Positions 7,367-14,771 of a DNA stretch of 64,000 nucleotides are shown in pieces. The position numbers and the translations under genes are program-made. Origin of the DNA: Oscillospiraceae bacterium (GTDB lineage: Bacteria > Bacillota > Clostridia > Oscillospirales > Oscillospiraceae); NCBI GenBank assembly GCA_902774015.1, contig CACYHB010000006.1, positions 62,001 to 126,000 on the forward strand, in the 5' to 3' direction. The notes beneath the pieces were generated by a model that was given only the letters and a program-made list of their open reading frames with translations, was not told where the DNA came from and ran no database searches. Position 1 is the first letter of the stretch. Every line of letters begins with the position of its first letter.

Positions 7367-8971
7367 CTATTTCCGCCGGCGGAAGAGATCCTCCAGCTTC
7401 TGCTCCAGCACGTCGAAGCCGCCGCGGTTCATGATGAAGACATAGGCGCCGATCACACCGAGAGCCAGAACGGATGCCACGACCACTACGATGAGAAAGC
7501 TGCGGCTGCTGCCCACAGTCCGGCTGGGCTGAGGCGCCGGCGTCGGCATCAGAGGAAAAGAAGTGGGAGCGGGGTTTGCCTGTACCGGGGAGACTGCGGG
7601 GAAAGGCGTACTGCCGGCAGCGGGGGACGGAGAGGGGGACGGGGAAAGATCGGCTGCAGTGACGTTCACCGTATAGCGGCAGGAATAGTTTGCATAGCTG
7701 ACGGTGATCTCCTGCTGGCCCGCTGTCTCCAGCCGCTGAGGACTCACGCGGTAGCCATCGGCGATCTCCGTGTAATTGTTGTGGTTTGAGACAAGGTAGA
7801 GGACGAGGCCCCGGGTGTCCACCGCATCGCCGACCTTGTAACTGAGCGTATCCGGCAGACGGGAAATGGTCAGGTAATCGGGCTGCTCCTCCGCCTCCAC
7901 CGTGACGGTGAAGCTGCAGCTCTGCTCCTGATAGCTCACGGTGATCTCCTGCGTACCTTCCTGCGTGAGCTGCATCGGCGAACAAAGCAGCCCCTCACTC
8001 ACGTCCCGGACGCCGAAATTGGTATAAGCCCGAACCGAGAGGCCTGTGGGATCCAGCGTTTCACCGGTGACGTATACGGTGCGCGAAGGGAGCGTGAGCA
8101 GGACGATCCGGTCCACGACTTCCTGTGCCTCCCGGACGTTGACCTGAAAACTGCAGACGTGGTTGCTGTAGCTGACTTCAACGGTCTGCGTTCCCGCATC
8201 CTCCAGCAGCGTGGGGTAGATCTGGTACCCGGAGCTGATGCTGCGGCTGCTGCCGTCGGAAAAGCTTACCAGCAAGGAAAGCCCGTTGGTGTCCAGCCTG
8301 TCGCCGACGGTGTAATCGGTTTTCGCCGGGAGGGTCTGGACGCTCACATCGGTGACGGAAAGAGCGTCCACGGTGACGCTGATATACGGTGACGCGGCGG
8401 AAACGCCCATGCCGTTGTTGTCATTGGTGACAACACAATAGTAATAGGTGGTGCCCACGTAGTCGGTCCCAGGCTGGTAGATGGGATCTGTGGCGCCGAA
8501 GATCATACTGCTGCCGGTCCCGCCGGTGCTTGCGTACCACTGATAGCTCAACTGGCCTCCGTCGGACACCGTAGCGTTGACGCTGACATGCACCGTGTCG
8601 TTGAGATAACAGTTCACATTGGGCCCCGCGATGAGCCTGGGTCGGGCCGGATCCACTTCAATGCTGCACAGGAAGCTGCTCTGATCGTTGATGCTCAGCA
8701 CGACGTCGTAGTAGCCGGGCTGCGTGGGGGTGCCGCGCAGGTAGACGTAGTCCGCGTCCGGTTCCTGATTCAGGACAAGCTCCACGCCGGGGGGCAGAAG
8801 ACCGGCGGAAACCGTGACGATGCTGCCCGGCTCCACACTGGCTGCCAGATGGTTGAGCGTCTGCCCAACCTCCAGCGGAGCGGGGTCCGGGTAGGTCACG
8901 TCCGCGCTGGCGCGGGGGCATATGCACAGCAGCAGAAATAGAAAGACCGCTGCTGACAACAGCTTTTTCAT
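7367..8971 (-). CDS. Membrane-anchored surface protein with bacterial Ig-like repeats
   Basis: About 534 residues. A signal peptide (MKKLLSAAVFLFLLLC) is followed by two Ig-like or putative-Ig domains and then three tandem repeats of about 85 residues. Each repeat has the form GD.(L/V)DT.GL ... ISYAN..C.F.VNV, as in Big_3-type domains. A Pro/Ser-rich spacer (about residues 445-490), one membrane helix and a basic tail RRRK end the protein. It should be exported and anchored by its C-terminal helix rather than by sortase. ATG 8971 precedes the signal peptide and has GGAAAGG upstream. The ligand is unknown. Confidence 0.8.
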   Translation of the reverse strand: MKKLLSAAVFLFLLLCICPRASADVTYPDPAPLEVGQTLNHLAASVEPGSIVTVSAGLLPPGVELVLNQEPDADYVYLRGTPTQPGYYDVVLSINDQSSFLCSIEVDPARPRLIAGPNVNCYLNDTVHVSVNATVSDGGQLSYQWYASTGGTGSSMIFGATDPIYQPGTDYVGTTYYYCVVTNDNNGMGVSAASPYISVTVDALSVTDVSVQTLPAKTDYTVGDRLDTNGLSLLVSFSDGSSRSISSGYQIYPTLLEDAGTQTVEVSYSNHVCSFQVNVREAQEVVDRIVLLTLPSRTVYVTGETLDPTGLSVRAYTNFGVRDVSEGLLCSPMQLTQEGTQEITVSYQEQSCSFTVTVEAEEQPDYLTISRLPDTLSYKVGDAVDTRGLVLYLVSNHNNYTEIADGYRVSPQRLETAGQQEITVSYANYSCRYTVNVTAADLSPSPSPSPAAGSTPFPAVSPVQANPAPTSFPLMPTPAPQPSRTVGSSRSFLIVVVVASVLALGVIGAYVFIMNRGGFDVLEQKLEDLFRRRK

Positions 8972-9172
8972 GACAGGACATATCCTTTCCAAGATACTTG
9001 GATTCACTATAGCACCGTTTTACCATTTTGTCAACTTTTGCTTATTTTTTGAAATTTATACGACATTTTTCGACACTTTTCCGAGACACTCATCTGGAAA
9101 AGGAAGGGAAAACCGATCTTTGCTCCGGCTGCGTCGATTCCGGCACGGGAGTATACTGCCGAAAGATAGATA

Positions 9173-9202
9173 TTGCAAGCAGAATGGAATATGTGATATT
9201 AT
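9173..9202 (+). promoter_or_regulatory. Putative promoter of the GH13 gene with operator-like dyads
   Basis: TTGCAA, 18 bases, TATTAT. The -10 sits inside the dyad GATATT-ATAA-AATATC (9195-9210). A second inverted repeat, ACGATTC / GAATCGT (9239-9264), lies further down. The dyad over the -10 could be a repressor site; LacI or GntR control is common for such sugar hydrolases, but no regulator is adjacent. Confidence 0.5.
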
Positions 9203-9300
9203 AAAATATCACAGAATAAAACGTGCTGCGAAAGCGAACGATTCTACGACAGTCACGGAATCGTAAGCCTTGAGAGATCCGAAGAGGAGGGGGCAGGAAC

Positions 9301-10980
9301 ATGGCAGAGAAGCAGTGGTACAAGGAAATGACCGTCTATCAGATCTGGCCCCGCAGCTTCTGCGACGGCAACGGAGACGGCATCGGCGACCTCTGGGGCG
9401 TGCTGAACAAGCTGGATTACCTGCAGAGTCTGGGCGTGGATGCGATCTGGTTTTCCCCGCTGTATCCATCGCCCAACGCGGATTACGGCTACGATATTTC
9501 CGACTACATGGACATCCACCCGGACTACGGCAATCTGGACGTCTTCCGCCAGGTGCTGGACGGGGCGCATGAGCGCGGGATGCGCGTGTTCATGGATCTG
9601 GTGGTCAATCACACCTCTGACGAGCACCGCTGGTTCCAGGAGAGCAAAAAGGGGAAGGACAACCCCTATCACAATTACTATTACTGGCGTCCCGGACGGA
9701 CGGTGGCCGGAAGGAAGCTGCCGCCGAACAACTGGACCTCGGTCTTTGAGGGCGGCGCCTGGGAGTATGACGCGGGGCTGGACGAGTACTATCTGCACCT
9801 CTTTGCCCGCAAGCAGCCCGATTTGAACATGGACAATCCCAGAGTGCGTGAAGAAGTCAAAAAGATCATGCGCTTCTGGCTGGACATGGGAGTGGACGGC
9901 TTCCGTGAGGATGTGATCACCTTCATCTCCAAGACGCCCGGTCTGCCCAGCAGCTACCCTTGGATCCCGGTGGCCAACGGCATGAAGCATTTTTCCAATC
10001 TTCCCCCGGTGCACGACTATCTGCGGGAGTTCAAGCGGGACGTGCTGGATTACTACGACTGCTTCACCGTGGGCGAAAGCCCGCTGACCGACGCGGACAT
10101 CGCGCTGCGCTATGTGACGGAGGGGCCCGATCAGGTGCTCGACGAGATGATCGCCTTCTCCCACATGGAGGCGGACTGCTTCATGACCGATATGATCCGC
10201 ATGCCGTTTGACCTTCGGAAAATGAAGCGCGCCTTTTCCGACTGGCAGACGAAGCTGGCCGGCAAGGCATGGAACGCGCTGTATATCGAGAACCACGACC
10301 ATCCGCGCATCATCAGCCGTTACGGCAGCGAGCGCTACCATGACGAGAGCGGCAAGATGCTGGCCGCCATGTACATGCTGCAGCGCGGCACACCCTTTAT
10401 CTATCAGGGACAGGAGATCGGCATGACCAACCTGCGCCTGGACAGCGTCAGCCTCTATGAGGACGTGATGACCCACAACAGCGCCCGCATCGCCTCCCGT
10501 TTTCTGCCTCGAAAGGCGGTCCTTCGCATGGTGCAGGAGGGCTGCCGGGACAGCGCGCGCACGCCGATGCAGTGGTCGGCGGAGCGTTACGCCGGCTTCT
10601 CCGAGGCGGTGCCCTGGTTCTACGTCAATGACAACTATACCCGCATCAACGTGGCGGCACAGGAGAAGGATCCCAACTCGCTGCTGAACTTCTACAGGAA
10701 ACTGATCCGCTTCCGGAAAGAGACCCCGGTGGCCATTTGGGGCGAATACAGGGAGTACAGGCCGGAGGATAAAAAGCTCTACGTGTATGAGCGCAGCTAC
10801 GAGGGACAGAAGCTGCTGGTGATCTGCTCCTTTACCGCCGAGCAGCTTCGTTTTGAGGCGCCGGAGGGCTTCCGGCTCACGGACGGCCGCTGTGTGCTGG
10901 CCAACTACGACATGAATTTTGTGATTGCGAACGGTTTTACCACCCGACCCTATGAGCTGCGGGTATATCTGTTTGAATGA
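9301..10980 (+). CDS. GH13 alpha-glucosidase (oligo-1,6-glucosidase type)
   Basis: A 559-residue cytosolic GH13_31-type enzyme. It has the N-terminal VYQIWPRSF, VVNHTSDEH at region I, GFREDV with nucleophile D204, VGES with acid/base E259 and NHDHPR with D333. It cleaves terminal alpha-1,6 or alpha-1,4 glucose from isomaltose, dextrin or trehalose-6-phosphate-like substrates. The QPDLNMDNP motif before the nucleophile is typical of oligo-1,6-glucosidases. Region III has FREDV where most relatives have FRMDV. The gene has a GGAGGGGGCAGG ribosome site and leads directly into ispE. Confidence 0.88.
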   Translation: MAEKQWYKEMTVYQIWPRSFCDGNGDGIGDLWGVLNKLDYLQSLGVDAIWFSPLYPSPNADYGYDISDYMDIHPDYGNLDVFRQVLDGAHERGMRVFMDLVVNHTSDEHRWFQESKKGKDNPYHNYYYWRPGRTVAGRKLPPNNWTSVFEGGAWEYDAGLDEYYLHLFARKQPDLNMDNPRVREEVKKIMRFWLDMGVDGFREDVITFISKTPGLPSSYPWIPVANGMKHFSNLPPVHDYLREFKRDVLDYYDCFTVGESPLTDADIALRYVTEGPDQVLDEMIAFSHMEADCFMTDMIRMPFDLRKMKRAFSDWQTKLAGKAWNALYIENHDHPRIISRYGSERYHDESGKMLAAMYMLQRGTPFIYQGQEIGMTNLRLDSVSLYEDVMTHNSARIASRFLPRKAVLRMVQEGCRDSARTPMQWSAERYAGFSEAVPWFYVNDNYTRINVAAQEKDPNSLLNFYRKLIRFRKETPVAIWGEYREYRPEDKKLYVYERSYEGQKLLVICSFTAEQLRFEAPEGFRLTDGRCVLANYDMNFVIANGFTTRPYELRVYLFE

Positions 10981-10987
10981 GGATGCT

Positions 10988-11857
10988 ATGGAGTTTCGTG
11001 AAAAAGCATACGCAAAACTGAATATTTCCCTGGACGTTGGCGCCCGGCGCGCCGACGGCTACCATGAGATGAATATGGTGATGCAGACCGTGAAGCTCTG
11101 TGACGAACTGAGCGTGAGCACCACCGAGGATGGGCAGATCTCCGCCCGCAGCAACCTGCGCTTTATTCCCAACGACGAGCGGAATCTGGCCGTGAAGGCG
11201 GCCAGGGTCTTCCTGGATGCCGCGGAAATAAGCGGGCAGGGACTCCTTCTGACTCTCCATAAGCGCATCCCGGTGGGGGCGGGAATGGCCGGCGGCTCTT
11301 CTGACGCCGCGGCTGTGCTGCGTTTGCTCAACCGGATGTACGAAGATCGCTTCACCCGCTCAGAGCTGGAAAAGCTGGCGGAGCAGGTGGGCTCCGACGT
11401 GGCCTTCTGCGTATCGGGCGGTACGGCGCTGGCACGCGGCCGCGGCGAGATCCTGGAGGATCTGCCGCCGCTGCCCGACTGCAGGATCGTGGTCTGCAAG
11501 CCGGAGTTTTCCATCTCCACGCCGGAGCTGTTCAAAAAGCTGGACAGCGCACCCGTCCGGCACCATCCCGATACCGCTGGTATCCTGAAAGCCCTGGGGG
11601 ACGGGGATCTGCGGGCGATCTGCCGCCGCATGTACAACGTCTTTGAGGACGTGGGGGACCGGCGTATGCGCACAGTCGCGCAGATCAAGAGCCGTATGCT
11701 GGATTACGGGGCGCTGGGCTCCATCATGACCGGCACGGGCTCTGCCGTTTTCGGCGTGTTCACGGAGGAGGCGGCGGCCGACAAGGCGGCCGAAGAGCTT
11801 CGGGGCGAATACAGGTTCGCCTGCGTGACAGAGCCGATGCCGGGGCTTTTCCTGTGA
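10988..11857 (+). CDS. ispE: 4-diphosphocytidyl-2-C-methyl-D-erythritol kinase
   Basis: A 289-residue GHMP kinase. It phosphorylates CDP-methylerythritol in the non-mevalonate isoprenoid pathway. Visible motifs are AKLNISLDVGARRADGYHE at the N-terminus, the ATP loop PVGAGMAGGSSDAAA near residue 95 and GSIMTGTGSAVFG near residue 245. The start is ATG 10988, seven bases after the GH13 stop, where the IspE consensus begins. The gene sits upstream of spoIIR. Confidence 0.92.
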   Translation: MEFREKAYAKLNISLDVGARRADGYHEMNMVMQTVKLCDELSVSTTEDGQISARSNLRFIPNDERNLAVKAARVFLDAAEISGQGLLLTLHKRIPVGAGMAGGSSDAAAVLRLLNRMYEDRFTRSELEKLAEQVGSDVAFCVSGGTALARGRGEILEDLPPLPDCRIVVCKPEFSISTPELFKKLDSAPVRHHPDTAGILKALGDGDLRAICRRMYNVFEDVGDRRMRTVAQIKSRMLDYGALGSIMTGTGSAVFGVFTEEAAADKAAEELRGEYRFACVTEPMPGLFL

Positions 11858-11872
11858 TTAAAAAACGGACGA

Positions 11873-11917
11873 ACCGTCCATACTCCCTGTAACCAAAGGA
11901 GTATGGACGGTGTTTTT
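11873..11917 (+). terminator. Terminator-like hairpin touching the spoIIR start
   Basis: A perfect 14-bp stem (11873-11886 / 11898-11911) is followed by GTTTTT and then directly by the spoIIR ATG at 11918. The 3' arm contains AAGGAG and GGTG, the only Shine-Dalgarno-like bases for spoIIR. Confidence 0.75.
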
Positions 11918-12532
11918 ATGGAGAGAAGATTCAGGATCTGGGAGACGGCAGCGCTTTTGAGCCTCTGCGTCACCCTTCTGCTGGGAACCTGGGCGCAGGC
12001 GCGGCAGACGGCCATCAGCAGGGGGCTGATCCGCCTGCACGTGATCGCGGTATCGGACGCCGCCGAAGAGCAGGCGCTCAAGCTCCGGGTCCGCGATGCG
12101 GTGCTCGCCTATCTGACGCCTCGGATGGAGGGCGTGGAAAACCGGGAGGAGGCAAGAGAGCGCCTGTCGGGGGACATGGAGGGGATTCGCGCCGCTGCGG
12201 TTTCCGCGGCAGAGGGCAGGGCGGTCACCGTCTCGCTGGGCCGGGAGCGCTATCCGCTGCGGCATTACGAGGGCTTCTGCCTGCCGGCCGGGGAATACGA
12301 GTCCCTGCGCGTGGTGCTGGGAGAGGGCAGGGGGCAGAACTGGTGGTGCATCGTGTTTCCTCCGCTCTGCCTCGCGGCGGCGGGCAGCGAAGAACTCCGG
12401 AGCGCCATGGGAGGGGAAAATTATGCGCTGATCTCGGGCGAAGAAGGCTGTGTCCTGCGCTTTCGGATCCTGGAGCTGTGGGCCGAGCTGACGCAGAGAC
12501 TTTCCGAGCGGCCGATTATCTCCGGGAATTGA
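11918..12532 (+). CDS. spoIIR: Stage II sporulation protein R
   Basis: About 204 residues with one N-terminal membrane/signal segment and the SpoIIR hallmark LIRLHVIAVSDAAEEQALKLRVRDAVL. SpoIIR is made in the forespore under sigma-F and signals across the septum to activate SpoIIGA, which processes pro-sigma-E. It marks the organism as an endospore former. The start is chosen as ATG 11918 because an upstream ATG at 11903 lies inside a terminator stem one base from AAGGAG. The C-terminal part ends without extra domains. Confidence 0.88.
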   Translation: MERRFRIWETAALLSLCVTLLLGTWAQARQTAISRGLIRLHVIAVSDAAEEQALKLRVRDAVLAYLTPRMEGVENREEARERLSGDMEGIRAAAVSAAEGRAVTVSLGRERYPLRHYEGFCLPAGEYESLRVVLGEGRGQNWWCIVFPPLCLAAAGSEELRSAMGGENYALISGEEGCVLRFRILELWAELTQRLSERPIISGN

Positions 12533-12557
12533 TTTCCGGCGGAAATTACGCTATACT
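12529..12557 (+). promoter_or_regulatory. Promoter of the FAH-family gene
   Basis: TTGATT, 17 bases, TATACT. The -35 overlaps the spoIIR stop. Confidence 0.65.
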
Positions 12558-12579
12558 GTTCCCAAAGGAGTATCGCCTG

Positions 12580-12606
12580 ATGATCCGTAAGGGGGAACAG
12601 AAATGA
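12580..12606 (+). CDS. Possible 8-residue leader peptide MIRKGEQK
   Basis: ATG at 12580 has AAAGGAG nine bases upstream. It reads eight codons and ends at TGA overlapping the next ATG (ATGA at 12603). This is the classic arrangement for translational coupling. No amino-acid bias that would suggest attenuation is obvious. Confidence 0.35.
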   Translation: MIRKGEQK

Positions 12607-13436
12607 AAGTATGCAATCTTCAAGTCAATGGGGAGATCCGTCTGGGCATCAGCACACCCCGCGGCGTCGTGGATGCGTCCGCGACCGGACTGTGCATGGA
12701 GGATCTTATCGCCGGCGCAGACCGCAGTCCTTTGGAACGGCTTCTGGAGGAGGAAGAAACAGCGGTGCTGCAGAATCCGGTCTTCGGGAACGTGGTCAAC
12801 AGGGCCGGGAAGCTTGTCTGCGTGGGCCTCAATTACCGGGAGCACGCGCTGAAGGCCGGCCTGACCATCTCGCCCGTACCCGCGCTCTTCTGCAAATTCT
12901 CCGACGCTCTTGCGCCGGATGGGGCTGAGATCAGGCTGCCGGAATGGGAAGACAGCTATGACTACGAGGCGGAACTGGTCATCGTGATCGGCAAGCGGGC
13001 CTGGGGCGTGTCCGAGGAGGAGGCCATGGACTATATCTTCGGCTATACCTGCGGAAACGATCTCAGCTGCCGCGACGCGCAGAAGCGCACGAGCCAGTGG
13101 CTCATCGGCAAGGCCATGCCGGATTTCGGCCCCTGCGGCCCCTGGGTCGTCACCGCGGACAGCTTCGACCCGGAAAAACCCCATGCGATCAAGAGTTATG
13201 TAAATGGAGAACTCCGCCAGAACGGCGATATAACGGACATGATCTTCCACTGTGCGAAGATCGTGAGCTATGCTTCCCACTACATGGCGCTGGAGCCGGG
13301 CGACCTGATTTTCACCGGCACCCCCAGCGGCGTGGCCCTGGAGGGCGGCGCCTCAAAGTATCCCTGGCTCAAGCCCGGCGATACGGTGGACGTGCTCATC
13401 GAGGGAATCGGCATGCTCCACAACAAGCTGGTGTGA
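12603..13436 (+). CDS. Fumarylacetoacetate hydrolase family protein
   Basis: A 277-residue FAH-fold enzyme. It carries VGLNYREHA near residue 78, the metal-binding YEAELVIVIGK near residue 120 and LEPGDLIFTGTPSGVA near residue 235. The family cleaves or decarboxylates beta-diketo and oxo acids such as acylpyruvates and oxaloacetate, using Mg. No aromatic degradation genes are nearby, so an oxaloacetate decarboxylase or acylpyruvase-like clean-up role is plausible. A GGGGG ribosome site precedes it. Confidence 0.88.
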   Translation: MKVCNLQVNGEIRLGISTPRGVVDASATGLCMEDLIAGADRSPLERLLEEEETAVLQNPVFGNVVNRAGKLVCVGLNYREHALKAGLTISPVPALFCKFSDALAPDGAEIRLPEWEDSYDYEAELVIVIGKRAWGVSEEEAMDYIFGYTCGNDLSCRDAQKRTSQWLIGKAMPDFGPCGPWVVTADSFDPEKPHAIKSYVNGELRQNGDITDMIFHCAKIVSYASHYMALEPGDLIFTGTPSGVALEGGASKYPWLKPGDTVDVLIEGIGMLHNKLV

Positions 13437-13469
13437 CGGAGTCCCCGCGCAGCAGAAGAAGCGGACGAA

Positions 13470-13504
13470 AGCCGGGACTGTTCCAATAACAGTCCCGGCT
13501 TTTC
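13470..13504. terminator. Terminator between converging genes
   Basis: A perfect 13-bp stem (13470-13482 / 13488-13500) followed by TTTT. It serves the FAH gene and possibly the minus-strand gene ending at 13510. Confidence 0.85.
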
Positions 13505-13509
13505 GCCGT

Positions 13510-13866
13510 TTACTTGAGCTGTTTTCTGAGCTGCTCGTTCTGCTTTTTGAGCTCCTCGTTCTGCTTTTCCAGCTCGTCCAGCTTCCTGTTCATCGGGGCG
13601 AGCTGCTTTTTGAGCTCCCTGGCCATCGACTGGCGGATCATGCGGCTGCGGGCAAAGTTGCCGGCCAGCGACACGGCGGCGGCGCCGCCGATCGCCAGAG
13701 CGCCCAGCCGCTTGAGATTGCCCACGTTGGCATTGGCAAGCACGTAGCGCAGCAGCGTCTTCTCCACGGAATCGCCCTTGACGATCGCCGAGGGCAGCAT
13801 CTCCAGCATCTGCCCCACCGGTTCACGGAGCGAGACGAGTGCCTTTGCTTTCTTATGAAAGAGCAT
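13510..13866 (-). CDS. Small hypothetical protein with C-terminal coiled coil
   Basis: A 118-residue protein. The N-terminal half contains a hydrophobic stretch (LGALAIGGAAAVSLAG near residue 63). The last 45 residues form a charged heptad-like coiled coil ending in ELEKQNEELKKQNEQL-type repeats. GGGAGG lies eight bases before ATG 13866, and a divergent promoter is shared with tcdA. No family is recognised; it may be a membrane-associated scaffold. Confidence 0.7.
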   Translation of the reverse strand: MLFHKKAKALVSLREPVGQMLEMLPSAIVKGDSVEKTLLRYVLANANVGNLKRLGALAIGGAAAVSLAGNFARSRMIRQSMARELKKQLAPMNRKLDELEKQNEELKKQNEQLRKQLK

Positions 13867-13910
13867 GACGTGTTCCTCCCAAATCCTTTCTTTCGGTGAA
13901 TGATACATTC

Positions 13911-13939
13911 ATTATAGCCGACGGCCGGGGAGAGCGCAA
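13911..13939 (-). promoter_or_regulatory. Promoter of the coiled-coil protein gene
   Basis: On the minus strand, TTGCGC (13939-13934), a 17-base spacer and a perfect TATAAT (13916-13911). Confidence 0.7.
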
Positions 13940-13947
13940 CAAAAACC

Positions 13948-13976
13948 TTGCCTCCGCCCCGCGTGTGAAGTATACT
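13948..13976 (+). promoter_or_regulatory. Promoter of tcdA
   Basis: TTGCCT, 17 bases, TATACT. Its -35 lies eight bases from the -35 of the divergent gene. Confidence 0.65.
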
Positions 13977-14006
13977 CAAAGAACAAAGAGCAAAAGGGTG
14001 AGAACG

Positions 14007-14717
14007 ATGAACGAAGCCTTTGTCAGAACCGAACATGTGCTGGGCAGCGAAGCCATGGAACGGCTGAGACGCGCCCGGGTGGCGATCTTCGGCCTCGGCG
14101 GCGTGGGCGGCTATGTGCTGGAGGCGCTGGCCCGTTCCGGCGTCGGCGCGCTCGATCTCATCGACAACGACAGGATCTGCCTCTCCAACCTCAACCGCCA
14201 GATCCTCGCAACGCTCGACACCGTCGGGATGGACAAAGTGGACGCTGCGGCCGCCCGGGTGCGCAGCATCAACCCGGACTGCAGAGTGCGGACTTACAGA
14301 ACCTTCTTTCTGCCGGAGAACGCGGAGCAGTTTGATTTTACGCAGTATGACTACGTGGTGGACGCGATCGACACCGTGGCGGGGAAGCTCGCGCTGATCG
14401 AGCGCTGCCGCGCGGCAGGCACGCCGCTTATCAGCGCCATGGGAACCGGCAACAAGCGGGACCCCTCACTGCTGCGCGTCTGCGACCTGTATGAGACGGA
14501 GAACGACGCGCTGGCGCGCGTGATGCGCAAGGAGTGCCGCCGCCGCGGGATCGAGAGGCTGCAGGTGGTATACTCTCCCGAAGAGCCCCTCTGCCTCGGA
14601 CCGGAAATCACCGAGCCGGGGAGCACCCGCCGTTCCATTCCCGGCTCCACGGCCTTTGTACCGCCCGCGGCGGGTCTGCTGATCGCGGGGGAGATCGTCA
14701 GGCGGCTGATTAGTTGA
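14007..14717 (+). CDS. tcdA: tRNA threonylcarbamoyladenosine dehydratase
   Basis: A 236-residue E1-like (ThiF/MoeB fold) protein. It has the nucleotide-binding FGLGGVGGYVLEALARSGVG near residue 30, DNDRICLSNLNRQ near 55 and DAIDTVAGK near 115. TcdA cyclises the t6A37 modification to ct6A using ATP. The genes tsaB and tsaE for the preceding t6A step are elsewhere in this window. ATG 14007 is used because AAGGGTGAG precedes it and homologous sequence starts there. Confidence 0.88.
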   Translation: MNEAFVRTEHVLGSEAMERLRRARVAIFGLGGVGGYVLEALARSGVGALDLIDNDRICLSNLNRQILATLDTVGMDKVDAAAARVRSINPDCRVRTYRTFFLPENAEQFDFTQYDYVVDAIDTVAGKLALIERCRAAGTPLISAMGTGNKRDPSLLRVCDLYETENDALARVMRKECRRRGIERLQVVYSPEEPLCLGPEITEPGSTRRSIPGSTAFVPPAAGLLIAGEIVRRLIS

Positions 14718-14742
14718 CATAAATAAATGTACATAATATTTT
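14714..14742 (+). promoter_or_regulatory. Promoter of the GH3 gene
   Basis: A perfect TTGACA overlapping the tcdA stop, a 17-base AT-rich spacer and TATTTT. Confidence 0.6.
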
Positions 14743-14771
14743 TTACATAACTTAGCACGGAGGATCGGTGA

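Noticed and set aside
7248..7985. Cys/Arg-rich minus-strand frame overlapping the end of the Ig-repeat gene
   Set aside because: It is a shifted frame of the Ig-repeat gene, with a low-complexity translation and no start signals.
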